A DNA stretch of 11,113 nt from Geodermatophilaceae bacterium (GTDB lineage: Bacteria > Actinomycetota > Actinomycetes > Mycobacteriales > Geodermatophilaceae): positions 1 to 11,113 of the forward strand of contig JACCTM010000197.1 in the NCBI GenBank assembly GCA_013812385.1, read 5' to 3'. Below, piece after piece: positions 1-6,758 of this stretch (positions within the stretch are counted from its first letter, which is position 1; each line of letters opens with the position of its first letter). The notes below the pieces were generated by a model. The model saw nothing but the letters and a program-made list of their open reading frames with translations. It did no database searches and had not been told where the DNA came from. A program made the translations under genes and the position numbers.

Positions 1-2
1 CC

Positions 3-1091
3 GCAGACGACCTCAGGACGATCCCCGGAGTGGTGCACGGGGCCCGCCGTGTGTTGCCCGCCGAGATTTGGGACTACTCGTGCGGGGGTGCGGACAGCGA
101 AACCACGCTCCGGCGCAACCGGACCGCCTTCGCCGAGATCGCGTTCCGGCCGCGGGTGCTCCGAGGGGTCGGCATCGCCGACCGGCCGCCACCGTCCTCG
201 GGGTACCCCTGGCGCTGCCGGTTCTCCTCGCCCCGATCGGGTCGATCGCGACGTTCCATCCCGATGGCGCCCTCGCCTGCGCGCGCGTGGCGTCCGATGT
301 GGGAACGGGAGCCTTCGTCGGCAACGCTGTCGCATCCCGCAATCGAAGAGGTCCGGGCCGGCTCGACCGCCCCGCTGTTTTTCCAGCTCTCCGTGTACGG
401 GGACCGGGCCTGGCTCGAGGCGCTGGTCGACCGGGTCGAGTCGCGCGGGATACGCCGCAATCTGCGTGACCGCGGACGTGTCCACCTACGGCCGACGCGA
501 ACGGGACCTCCACAACCGGCACTTCCCCCGCCTGAGCGCAGAACGGCCCAATCTGGGTGTGGGCGCCCTGGTCGTCCCCGACATGGTTAACCGGGACGAC
601 TACAACGCCGCGCTCACGTGGGACGACATCGCGTGGCTGCGCAGCCGCACCTCACTCCCCATCATGGTGAAGGGAGTCATGACGGGCGAGGATGCGATCC
701 TCGCAGTGGAGGCCGGCGCTGACGTCGTCTACGTGTCCAACCACGGCGGTCGCCAGCTGGACCACCTGCCGGCCACGATCGAGGTCCTTCCCGAGGTGTG
801 CGACGCGGTGCGCGGCCGGGCCGAGGTCTTGCTGGCCAGCGGGATCGTGCGCGGCACCGATGTCGTGAGAGCGCTCGCCTTCGGGGCCTCGCCGTCGCGA
901 TCGGGAAGCTGATGGCTTGGGGGCTGGCCGCCGGCGGCGAGGACGGACTCCGGCGGACGATGCAGCTGCTGCAGATCGAGATACGCACGACGATGGCGAA
1001 TCTCGGCGTCTCAGGGATGACTGACCTCGATCCGGGACTGCTCCGGCCGGCATCAGCAGCCGAGGGATCGGCCTGGCCGGCGGACCTGTGA
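3..1091 (+). pseudogene. FMN-dependent alpha-hydroxyacid oxidase/dehydrogenase (lactate/mandelate/glycolate oxidase family), 5' partial, about four frameshifts
   Basis: The family oxidises L-2-hydroxyacids to 2-oxoacids with FMN in a TIM barrel. The homologous reading moves between frames. It starts at position 3 with RTIPGVVHGARRVLP and EIWDYSCGGADSETTLRRN. It shifts near 180-190 to LALPVLLAPIGSIATFHPDGA, near 325-340 to PLFFQLSVYGDRAWLEALVDR, near 443 to GYAAICVTADVSTYGRRERDL, and near 885-890 to VAIGKLMAWGLAAGG. The family signature SNHGGRQLD is present (codons near 738-764), as are the substrate/FMN-site segments VTAD and LPIMVKG. Apart from the indels the order and spacing fit a full-length enzyme of about 370 residues, so no large internal loss is obvious. 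The N-terminus lies just outside the window. The stop TGA (1089-1091) overlaps the GTG start of the next gene. The shift at 443 looks like one extra base; those near 185 and 887 look like single-base losses. Either a true pseudogene or sequencing indels. Confidence 0.85.
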
Positions 1092-2197
1092 ACCGACTGA
1101 CCACCCCAGGCGGCCATCGCCCCGTGGCGCAGGCCGCGCTCGGTTCGACGACTCGGCCCCGGCTGGCGTACTTCGGTACCTGGGTGGATCCGATCGCCCT
1201 GCAGATCTTGGGTGCGTTCGACGACCTCGACCTCGTCCGCCTGGACTACGACAGCCCGCCCTCCACGAACTGGGCCGAGATGGCCCGAGCTCACGGATAT
1301 CAGGTCCGGCCCAGGTCGGAGCTCCGCGAACCCTGGTTCGGGAGCGCCGAACTCCTCGCGCGGTGTCCGCACATGCTGGCACTGAGCTCGACGGGGGCGG
1401 GATACGACTACATCGACGTGGACGCCTGCACGGCAGCGGGTGTGATCGTCTGCGACCAGGGCGGAACCAATCGCGAGGCCGTCGCCGAGCACGCCCTCGG
1501 ACTGATGTTGGCGCTCTCCAAGCGCATCCACCAGGGCGACCGAGCTTTGCGGCGGGGCGGTTCCGTGGACCGGTTCGCCCTCCAGGGAAACGACTTGCGC
1601 GGAAAGACCGTCGGCATCGTGGGCCTCGGCTCGATCGGCAGCCGCCTCGCAGCGCTCTGCGGGACGCTGTTCGACATGCGCGTCCTAGCCTACGACCCCT
1701 ACCTCACAGAAGCCCAGATCCGGGACAGGTCGGCCCTGGCGTCAGACTGGGAGAACCTGCTCCGGCGGGCAGACTTCGTGTCCGTCCACTGCCCTCTCAC
1801 CCGCGAGACGACGAACATGTTCGGCGCGGCGGAGTTCGCGGCCATGCGACCCACCGCCTTCTTCGTCACCACGGCGCGCGGAGGCATCCACGACGAGATT
1901 GCGCTGGCCGAAGCACTGCGGGAAGGTCGCCTCGCCGGAGCCGGCGTCGACGTGTTCCTCCACGAGCCGCCGGCCGCCGACCACCCGCTCCTCCACCTGG
2001 ACACAGTGATCGCCACACCCCACACCGCCGGACTGACCCAGGAGGCGCTACGCGAGATGGCGGCGGAAGCTGCCCGCCAGTGGCTCACCGTGTTCTCGGG
2101 ACGAGCCCCTCCTCGACTGGTCAATCCGGAGGCGTGGCCGGCCTACACCCGGCACTTCGAGCAACTCCTCGGATTCACCCCAGCGCCGCTGAGGTGA
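1088..2197 (+). CDS. D-isomer-specific 2-hydroxyacid dehydrogenase (NAD-binding), intact
   Basis: This is an intact 369-residue protein of the D-2-hydroxyacid dehydrogenase family (phosphoglycerate, glyoxylate/hydroxypyruvate reductase type), which reversibly reduces 2-oxoacids with NAD(P)H. It has the Rossmann motif GLGSIG at residues 179-184. The expected catalytic residues follow in order: Arg264 in TTARGG, Glu293 in VFLHEPP and His312 in TPHTAG. The substrate-side segment STGAGYDYIDVDAC lies at about 101-114. The GTG start overlaps the TGA of the 2-hydroxyacid oxidase (GTGA, 1088-1091), implying translational coupling. The first 20 or so residues before RPRLAYFG look like a loose extension, so a later start is possible. 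The pairing with an L-2-hydroxyacid oxidase suggests handling of a hydroxyacid/oxoacid pool; the specific substrate cannot be read from sequence. It is one of the few undamaged genes here. Confidence 0.9.
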   Translation: MNRLTTPGGHRPVAQAALGSTTRPRLAYFGTWVDPIALQILGAFDDLDLVRLDYDSPPSTNWAEMARAHGYQVRPRSELREPWFGSAELLARCPHMLALSSTGAGYDYIDVDACTAAGVIVCDQGGTNREAVAEHALGLMLALSKRIHQGDRALRRGGSVDRFALQGNDLRGKTVGIVGLGSIGSRLAALCGTLFDMRVLAYDPYLTEAQIRDRSALASDWENLLRRADFVSVHCPLTRETTNMFGAAEFAAMRPTAFFVTTARGGIHDEIALAEALREGRLAGAGVDVFLHEPPAADHPLLHLDTVIATPHTAGLTQEALREMAAEAARQWLTVFSGRAPPRLVNPEAWPAYTRHFEQLLGFTPAPLR

Positions 2198-2201
2198 TGC
2201 C

Positions 2202-2310
2202 TCACCGACGCCTCGCTAACGCGTTCAGGCGGACGTAGTCGAGGGACAGCATACCGAGGCGGTCGGCCAGCGCCGACACGACTTCTCGACGACGCTTGGC
2301 CGGCGAGTTG
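2202..2310 (-). pseudogene. Unidentified C-terminal tail, out of frame with the IstB fragment
   Basis: On the minus strand just below the IstB fragment, one reading frame looks coding. It gives AKRRREVVSALADRLG followed by MLSLDYVRLNALARRR and a TGA at 2204-2202, with mostly G/C third positions. It ends five bases from the stop of the convergent D-2-hydroxyacid dehydrogenase, as a real convergent gene would. It does not match the IstB C-terminus I know, so it may be the end of another gene joined to the IstB fragment by a deletion. The alternative frame, open from the IstB part, runs through to about 2143 and into the dehydrogenase gene, which is implausible. I do not recognise the protein. 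Confidence 0.35.
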
Positions 2311-2623
2311 CCGGTTGAACCGGCCGGTGGCCTCGGCCGCGCGTAGGCGTCGGACCAGGTCATCGAGGCTGGTGAAGTAGATCGGGTAGCCGGCTTGGCC
2401 GGCGGCGACGGCGAGCGCGACGGCGATCATGGTCTTGCCGACGCCGGGTGGGCCGAGCAGGGCGATGTTGCTGCGCTTGTCGATGAAGTCCAGGGTGGCC
2501 AAGTCACGGACCTTGCGGGCATCGAGGTCGGGTTGGAAGGCGAACCGGCGGCCCGGCGCCGGCCTCGAGATAGGCGGTGTCGTACGCCCCGTGCTGGGCC
2601 CGGTGCCCAGCCGTCGCCTGCAT
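2310..2623 (-). mobile_element. istB: Remnant of IS21-family IstB-like ATPase (transposition helper), truncated and frameshifted
   Basis: IstB is the AAA+ ATPase partner of the IS21-family IstA transposase. The minus strand encodes FAFQPDLDARKVRDLATLDF, then the Walker A loop GPPGVGKT (2454-2431), then AVALAVAAGQAGYPIYFTS and DDLVRRLRAAEATGRFNRQL. This matches the N-terminal half of the IstB ATP-binding domain. A frameshift near 2550-2560 separates it from the upstream stretch beginning at ATG 2623 (MQATAGHRAQHGAYDTAYLE), which resembles no IstB N-terminus I know. The Walker B (IDELGY-type), sensor and C-terminal parts are missing after FNRQL. No istA, terminal inverted repeats or target duplication are visible. 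It lies between the ends of the dehydrogenase and the dioxygenase, facing the same way as the dioxygenase. It is a dead fragment marking past insertion and deletion. Confidence 0.8.
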
Positions 2624-2636
2624 CGCTTGGGTCACC

Positions 2637-3478
2637 TCAGGCCTCGAAGGTGGCGAAGACCTTATTGGAGTTGAAGACATCGGTCTCCACGAACTCCGAC
2701 CAGTTCGGGATCGGCCGTCCGAATGCGTGCATGGCACCCAGCAGAGGGAACCAGTTGAGCAACTCCTGTCGGCCCGCGTCCTCGATCTGATCGAGGCTGG
2801 TGCCGGTCCAGGGTTCGAGGTCGCCCTTGGTCATCGCGTCGTAGAGGCGACGGTCGCCGGCGGTGTCCGGCCGCATCCGCCATGTCTTGTCGCAGATGAA
2901 CGCGTGCGACCAGCTCGAGGACGCGACCAACGCCACTCGCCACTCCGATTCTGCGAAGACCTCCCCGATCGCAGCGCCCACGTCGACCAGCCGGGAAGGC
3001 TGAGGTGACGGCGGCGAGGTACTTGCCGATGTCCGGGCGTCCCCGGACGGTCAGCGTGGTCCCGGCGGGCTCGTCCCAGACGTTTGCCCGGCCCTTCATG
3101 TCCGAGGAGTCCGCGGCGTGCGCCCAGGGCTGGACGTCCATGTCGTCGTAGGCCAGGACAGCGTACGGCGGGATGAGGTCCTCGCGGAAGTTCTCGTACT
3201 GATCATCGCCCCAGATCAGCACCACATCGGGCTGGAACTCATCCAGTGTCTGCCGGGCCCGTTCGAACCCCTTGATCAGCGCCGCCCGATGGCCGGCCGC
3301 CGCGGCGCGCCCCTCGTCGTCTGCCCACTCGCGGCGCATCAGCTCCGGCCAGTTCGCCGGATCCTTCTCGGCTGCCGGGATCGCGGGGTCCTCGAGCGTA
3401 CGTCGCAGGATGCCGGCCATCGGTCCTCCTGTACCCCACCCAAGGATGGAGAGTTTGTCGGAACGTGACGCTGCCCAA
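2637..3478 (-). pseudogene. Class III extradiol ring-cleavage dioxygenase (LigB-like catalytic subunit), frameshifted with central loss
   Basis: Class III extradiol dioxygenases use Fe(II) held by two His and one Glu to cleave catecholic rings. From ATG 3420 the frame reads DPANWPELMRREWADDEG, VVLIWGDDQYENF (about residues 66-78) and TTLTVRGRPDIGKYLAA. It then shifts near 2990-3005 into VGAAIGEVFAESEWRVALVA, ASSSWSHAFICDKTW (the His corresponds to the LigB active-site SH), RQELLNWFPLLGAM (candidate Glu ligand) and a TGA at 2637. From memory, relatives have roughly 100 further residues between GKYLAA and this block, so the centre appears deleted. ATG 3420 has an AGGAGG upstream. However, the N-terminal His motif expected of the family seems to sit in another frame starting at ATG 3478 (RQTLHPWVGYRRTD), which suggests a further small indel near 3420. 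The gene diverges from marR across a shared promoter region. The enzyme is probably inactive as written. Confidence 0.8.
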
Positions 3479-3603
3479 CTCTAGTCGGATACTGAATTAT
3501 CGTCATCAATAACTAAGATGCGTCCAGCGCGATTAGCAGTTATTCGATCACGGACCGTCAGGTTCGCGGGTGGGGGCAGCCGACCCGGGCAGTGGGGAGC
3601 GAG
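3421..3603. promoter_or_regulatory. Divergent control region between the dioxygenase and marR
   Basis: This is the region between the divergent dioxygenase and MarR genes. The stretch around 3484-3548 is much richer in A/T than its surroundings, as expected for promoters in a high-GC genome. It holds the inverted repeat listed separately. No convincing -35/-10 pair could be assigned on either strand. MarR proteins commonly bind between themselves and a divergent target gene, so control of both transcripts from here is a reasonable inference. Part of it (3421-3478) may be coding if the dioxygenase really starts at 3478. Confidence 0.5.
3508..3544. promoter_or_regulatory. Inverted repeat AATAACT/AGTTATT, candidate operator half-sites
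   Basis: AATAACT at 3508-3514 is the exact reverse complement of AGTTATT at 3538-3544. The 7-bp arms are centred 30 bp apart, about three helical turns, so both arms present the same DNA face. They lie in the AT-rich core of the divergent marR/dioxygenase region. This could be a pair of regulator half-sites or a chance match in AT-rich sequence. The spacing is wider than a single classical MarR operator. Confidence 0.3.
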
Positions 3604-4188
3604 ATGGCGCAGAACAGCAGGGAACGGGGCTATGGGGGCAGCGCCGACCGGGATGCTGACACGAGTGCATCGGTGTCCTGGCAGGTGGCCCGAGCCAGCG
3701 AGGAGCACGGCGTTGACTTCGAGCCCAGTGTCCTGTCGCTGACCCTCACGCTCTATCGCGCCGTGACCGCCTACGAGCGCGCGGGCGCGGCCGAGTTGGC
3801 CCCGCACAACTTGACGACGAGTCATCTGAACATCCTCACCGTCCTGCACCGGGCGGAGCACCCACTGACCATGGGCGAACTCGGACGTGCGGTGTCCGTC
3901 CGTCCGGCGAACCTCACCGGCGTCGTGGACGCGCTGGTCACCCGATCCTTCGTCGAACGCCAGATCAACCCGGGCGACCGCCGCTCTTACCTGATCGCCA
4001 ACACCACGGAGGGGGATGCCTTTCTGGCCGGGTTCCTGCCCGCGCACTGGCGGTACCTGGAGAAGCTCACCAGCGGACTGAGCAACGACGAACGGCTCCA
4101 GCTGGCGGCATTACTCGAGCGGCTGCGGGAATCGGTGGACACCGCCGAACGCAGCGGCCTGTCGAGTTCGGACCAGCTCGTCGGGTGA
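3604..4188 (+). CDS. MarR-family transcriptional regulator
   Basis: This is an intact winged-helix regulator of the MarR family, many of which repress aromatic catabolic genes and release DNA when a phenolic or acid ligand binds. From ATG 3604 it has about 194 residues, longer at the N-terminus than typical MarR proteins (about 140-160). It opens with a polar, probably disordered segment of about 40 residues. The dimerisation helix (SVLSLTLTLYRAVTAYERAG) is followed by the HTH and wing: LTMGELGRAVSVRPANLTGV, DALVTRSFVER and NPGDRRSYLIANTTEG. The DRR wing motif is present. ATG 3604 is preferred over GTG 3592 because GGGGAG lies four bases upstream of the ATG. Its stop overlaps the next start (TGATG at 4186-4190), so it is co-translated with the amidohydrolase. 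It probably controls that gene and the divergent dioxygenase. Confidence 0.9.
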   Translation: MAQNSRERGYGGSADRDADTSASVSWQVARASEEHGVDFEPSVLSLTLTLYRAVTAYERAGAAELAPHNLTTSHLNILTVLHRAEHPLTMGELGRAVSVRPANLTGVVDALVTRSFVERQINPGDRRSYLIANTTEGDAFLAGFLPAHWRYLEKLTSGLSNDERLQLAALLERLRESVDTAERSGLSSSDQLVG

Positions 4189-5044
4189 TGATCGACGTAC
4201 ACACCCACGGACTTCCTCAGAATCTGCCGCCGCTCGGCCAGCGCTACGCAGGCCACTGGCCCGAGCTGGTCGAAACCGGGCCGTGCACCGCGGAACTCAT
4301 GTTGGGCGAGCGACCCTTCCGCTGGATCGACGACCGCTGCTGGGGGCCGCGCAGGCGTCTGGACGACATGGATGCCGAAGGTGTTGGCCGGCAGGTTATT
4401 TCGCCGATCCTCGTGACCTTCTCCTACACGCTGCCCGCGGAAGGTGCTGCGGAACTGGCCCGATTTCAGAATGAGTGGATCGCCGGGATCACGCGGGAAG
4501 ATCCTGACAGGTTCTCCGGTCTCGGAACCGTGCCGCTGCAGGAACCGGACGTCGCCGCCGAGATGGTCGTGGAGATCGTCACCGACCTGCAGCTGCCGGG
4601 CATCGAGATCGGCAGCAACGTCGGCGGCAGGCCGACCGAGACCGCAGTCGCCGCCGCCGCGCTGGTGCTCGGCGGGGTCCTCGATCGCCACCCCACACTG
4701 CGGATCGTGCTGGCCCACGGGGGAGGGGCATTCCTGGCTCTGCTGACCCGGATCGATCGGTGTACGGCGATGCTGCCCGGGATCACCCCACCCGAGCACG
4801 CGCCGAGTGAGTACGCGCGCCGGTTCTGGTACGACACCTTGGTCTACGACCCGGACACCCTGGCCCGGATGGTGCAGCGGGTCGGCTCCGATCGGATGAT
4901 GATCGGCACCGACTACCCCTTCCCGATCGCCGAGCGTCCGGCCGGCAGGGACTGGCGGCCGCGGGCCTGGCCCGGGCAGATACCCACGCTGTGAGCTCGG
5001 GCACGGCAGCGGCATTACTGAAGCTGCCCGCTCCTGTTGGGTGA
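4188..5044 (+). pseudogene. ACMSD/LigJ-type amidohydrolase (metal-dependent decarboxylase/hydratase), internal loss and late frameshift
   Basis: This belongs to the amidohydrolase superfamily branch of aminocarboxymuconate-semialdehyde decarboxylase, which often acts just after aromatic ring cleavage. The start ATG 4188 gives the metal-binding HxH at once (MIDVHTHGLP, His5 and His7); GTG 4185 would add one residue. Further motifs are LDDMDAEGVGRQVISP, GLGTVPLQEP, LPGIEIGSNVGGR, LRIVLAHGGG (His177) and MMIGTDYPFP (Asp242). Between GSNVGGR (148) and PTETAVAAAALVLGG, relatives have roughly 50-60 more residues that include the HP metal/catalytic histidine. Here the two ends are joined in frame near 4630. 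After AERPAG a frameshift near 4946 is likely: the current frame stops at 4994, but the next frame gives GLAAAGLARADTHAVSSGTA and AALLKL to TGA 5042-5044, a typical family C-terminus. As written the enzyme lacks a key histidine. Confidence 0.8.
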
Positions 5045-5045
5045 T

Positions 5046-5064
5046 ACCGGATCCGGATGCCGGT
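5046..5064. terminator. Small inverted repeats between convergent genes, possible weak terminator
   Basis: In the 24-bp gap between the convergent amidohydrolase and decarboxylase-like genes there is a perfect palindrome CCGGATCCGG (5047-5056). It lies inside a larger ACCGG...CCGGT inverted repeat (5046-5064). No U-tract follows on either strand, so intrinsic termination is doubtful. The location is the only argument for a termination role. Confidence 0.2.
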
Positions 5065-5068
5065 GTTC

Positions 5069-5699
5069 TCAGACCTTGGCGTCGGTCCGTGTTGTGGGCA
5101 CGAAGAGGTCGGTCGACTCGAGCAGCCGCGAGGTGAAGCCCTGCTCGTGCGCGTATCGCAGGATCGCTGACAGCGCAGCCTGATTCGGTCCGACACCGTA
5201 GTCGAAGACGTCACCGAGCGCGGCCGGGCGTTCCGGCGATCGGACCCGCGACTTCTCCTGGCGGCCAGCCTGTTCGAGGCCTCCGGTCCGCCAATGGACG
5301 CTCTCGATGTCGAGACCGTGGTGTTCGGCCAGGATGCCGCGCATCCACAGCGATGCGGTCTGGCTCCACTCCGGTGTGCCGATCCGGGCCCCGGTCAGAT
5401 CGGCAACGGTGCTGATGTCGGAGTCGGCGCGTACGAACAGCGCCGAATACCGGAATGCCGTGAGGGAAAGACCGGAATCGCGTCAAAGAGCCGATCCGGG
5501 TCCTCGACCGAGGCGAGATAGGCGTCGAAGGAGAACTCTGCTGCGTCGAACTCGCCGTACCGGCCCTGCCGCCAGAACAGTTCCTCGATGCCGGCCCGGA
5601 CGTAGCGGAAGTCCACACCCTCGATTCTGATGTCGCGGTCGTAGAGGGCGCGGGCCGGTCGTAGAGCGCACCGGCGTAGGTCAGTTCGACGTCGTTCAT
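5069..5699 (-). pseudogene. 4,5-dihydroxyphthalate decarboxylase-like protein (Pht5/periplasmic-binding fold), two frameshifts and central loss
   Basis: It resembles 4,5-dihydroxyphthalate decarboxylases, which have a type II periplasmic-binding-protein fold and yield protocatechuate; related proteins are solute-binding subunits. ATG 5699 follows GAGAGG. The reading is MNDVELTYAGALYDR, then a shift near 5665 to ARALYDRDIRIEGVDFRYV, GEFDAAEFSFDAYLASVED and LFDAIPVFPSR. A second shift near 5462-5468 leads to AFRYSALFVRADSDISTVAD, GARIGTPEWSQTASLWMRGI, LAEHHGL and WRTGGLEQAGRQEK. It then joins directly, in frame, to LGDVFDYGVGPNQAALSAIL and RYAHEQGFTSRLLESTDLF. From memory the family has about 320 residues with roughly 150 more between EK and LGD, so the middle seems deleted near 5215-5235. 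It is the last gene of a minus-strand group, 36 bp after the EamA transporter. Confidence 0.75.
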
Positions 5700-5735
5700 G
5701 ACGCACCTCTCGACGTATCTCTGGACGTAACTCGG

Positions 5736-6674
5736 TCAGGTCAAAAGCAGACCGGCCACGCCGGCAAAGATGATCAATGCCCCGATGCCGGTGGCGGCGG
5801 TGATGTTCTCGGTGTTGCGCAGCAAGATCAGACTGATCGGGATGATGACCACCGGGATGGCTGCGGCGATGACCACCGCGATCGCGACCGGGATGGAGAT
5901 CGTTGCTGCGATCAGGCACATCTGCGCGGAGATCGTGATGACCCCAGACAGGACCCACATCCAGACACCGACCCGGTCGGAGCGGCGAATGTCGGCGACG
6001 ACCGAGCGGATGTCGGTGTGCAGCAGAAGGAACACGGTCATCCCGGCGGCCGCGCCGACCAGGCTGCCGAAGATCGGGGCCTCCCACTCGCGCACGCCGG
6101 CGCCGCGGGCGACGTTGCCGAGCCCGTAGGCCAATGCGCCAAACAGGGCAAGTGCGACGTCCCTCATCGGCAGCCCGCTCGCGCGCCGTCGCTCGGGTGG
6201 CGTCGGGATTGCCTCCCCCGGCACGATCGCGGTGGGTTCGAGATCGCGGCTGGGCACCCGGGTAGTGAGGAACAGCCCGATTAGGACAGCACCGATGAAT
6301 CCGATGGCCGACCAGCTCAGCGTCTCGCTCAACAGGAGCCAGCCGGCGATCGCCGCGAAGACTGGATTGGCGATCTGCATCGAACTCGCCCGGGTCGGGC
6401 CGATGTTGCGTACGGACAGGAAGAAGAACCAGCGACCCAGGTAGGTGGTCAACAGGCCGCCGAGCAGGAAATAGCCGAACGCGTCCCACTGCAGATCGAA
6501 TGGCCGCGCCAGTACGACGTACTGACCGATTACCAGCAGCAGCGCGAACCCGACGTTGGTCGCCAGGGCGATCAGGAAACCGATCTCCTGCTTGACCCGC
6601 CGCGTCACGGCATTGAGGAGCAGCACGTTCCCGCTGAAGCACAGCAGCGAACACACCGCCAGGAGCTCACCCAC
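5736..6674 (-). CDS. EamA/DMT-superfamily transporter, intact
   Basis: This is a 312-residue membrane protein of the drug/metabolite transporter superfamily with two EamA repeats and about ten hydrophobic segments. The first half begins LLAVCSLLCFSGNVLLLNAV, includes ALATNVGFALLLVIGQYVVL and ends IGFIGAVLIGLFLTT. A polar loop follows (VPSRDLEPTAIVPGEAIPTP), then the second half ending TGIGALIIFAGVAGLLLT. The EamA-style end of the first repeat is seen in NIGPTRASSMQIANPVFAAI. The annotated start is GTG 6674. It overlaps by eight bases a short frame ending at 6667, and GTG 6656 is an alternative. It lies between the MFS transporter and the decarboxylase-like gene on the same strand, suggesting an operon. 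The cargo is unknown; import of the pathway substrate or export of a product are both possible. No internal damage is seen. Confidence 0.85.
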   Translation of the reverse strand: MGELLAVCSLLCFSGNVLLLNAVTRRVKQEIGFLIALATNVGFALLLVIGQYVVLARPFDLQWDAFGYFLLGGLLTTYLGRWFFFLSVRNIGPTRASSMQIANPVFAAIAGWLLLSETLSWSAIGFIGAVLIGLFLTTRVPSRDLEPTAIVPGEAIPTPPERRRASGLPMRDVALALFGALAYGLGNVARGAGVREWEAPIFGSLVGAAAGMTVFLLLHTDIRSVVADIRRSDRVGVWMWVLSGVITISAQMCLIAATISIPVAIAVVIAAAIPVVIIPISLILLRNTENITAATGIGALIIFAGVAGLLLT

Positions 6675-6758
6675 TCCGGGTGCCAGCGGCGAGTGCGGCC
6701 CTCATGTCGGCGACGATGCCAGAGTCTCGTCGCAGGTCTCGAGGGCAGTCGCTCTCAT
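6667..6758 (-). other. Short coupled reading frames between the MFS and EamA genes, possible gene remnant
   Basis: The MFS stop overlaps an ATG (ATGA at 6758-6755) that opens an 18-codon frame (MRATALETCDETLASSPT). Its stop in turn overlaps a second ATG (ATGA at 6705-6702) opening MRAALAAGTRSG, which stops at 6667 just inside the EamA start. Allowing one frameshift, the two join as a single coding-like stretch. ATGA coupling on both sides is typical of real operon genes, so this may be the two ends of a gene whose body was lost. It may also be chance in GC-rich spacer. I do not recognise a family. Confidence 0.25.

Noticed and set aside
3..1091. Programmed ribosomal frameshifting as explanation for the broken genes
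   Set aside because: There are too many shifts, in both directions, without slippery heptamers or shared context, and in unrelated genes. Indels or sequencing errors are far simpler.
1363..2238. Plus-strand frame of 291 codons inside the D-2-hydroxyacid dehydrogenase
   Set aside because: It is an Arg/Pro/His-rich shadow frame; the dehydrogenase frame has every catalytic motif.
2198..2640. A complete IS21 element
   Set aside because: There is no istA, no C-terminal half of istB, no terminal inverted repeats and no visible target-site duplication; only an ATPase fragment remains.
3987..5015. Minus-strand open frame of 342 codons opposite marR and the amidohydrolase
   Set aside because: It is a low-complexity antisense frame with no recognisable motif; the plus strand carries clear MarR and amidohydrolase motifs.
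5395..6654. Long open frame on the minus strand (419 codons) overlapping the EamA transporter
   Set aside because: It is an Arg/Pro/Gly-rich alternative frame of the intact EamA gene and merges by chance with the true decarboxylase-like frame at its end. Only the last part (ARALYDRD onwards) is real coding sequence.
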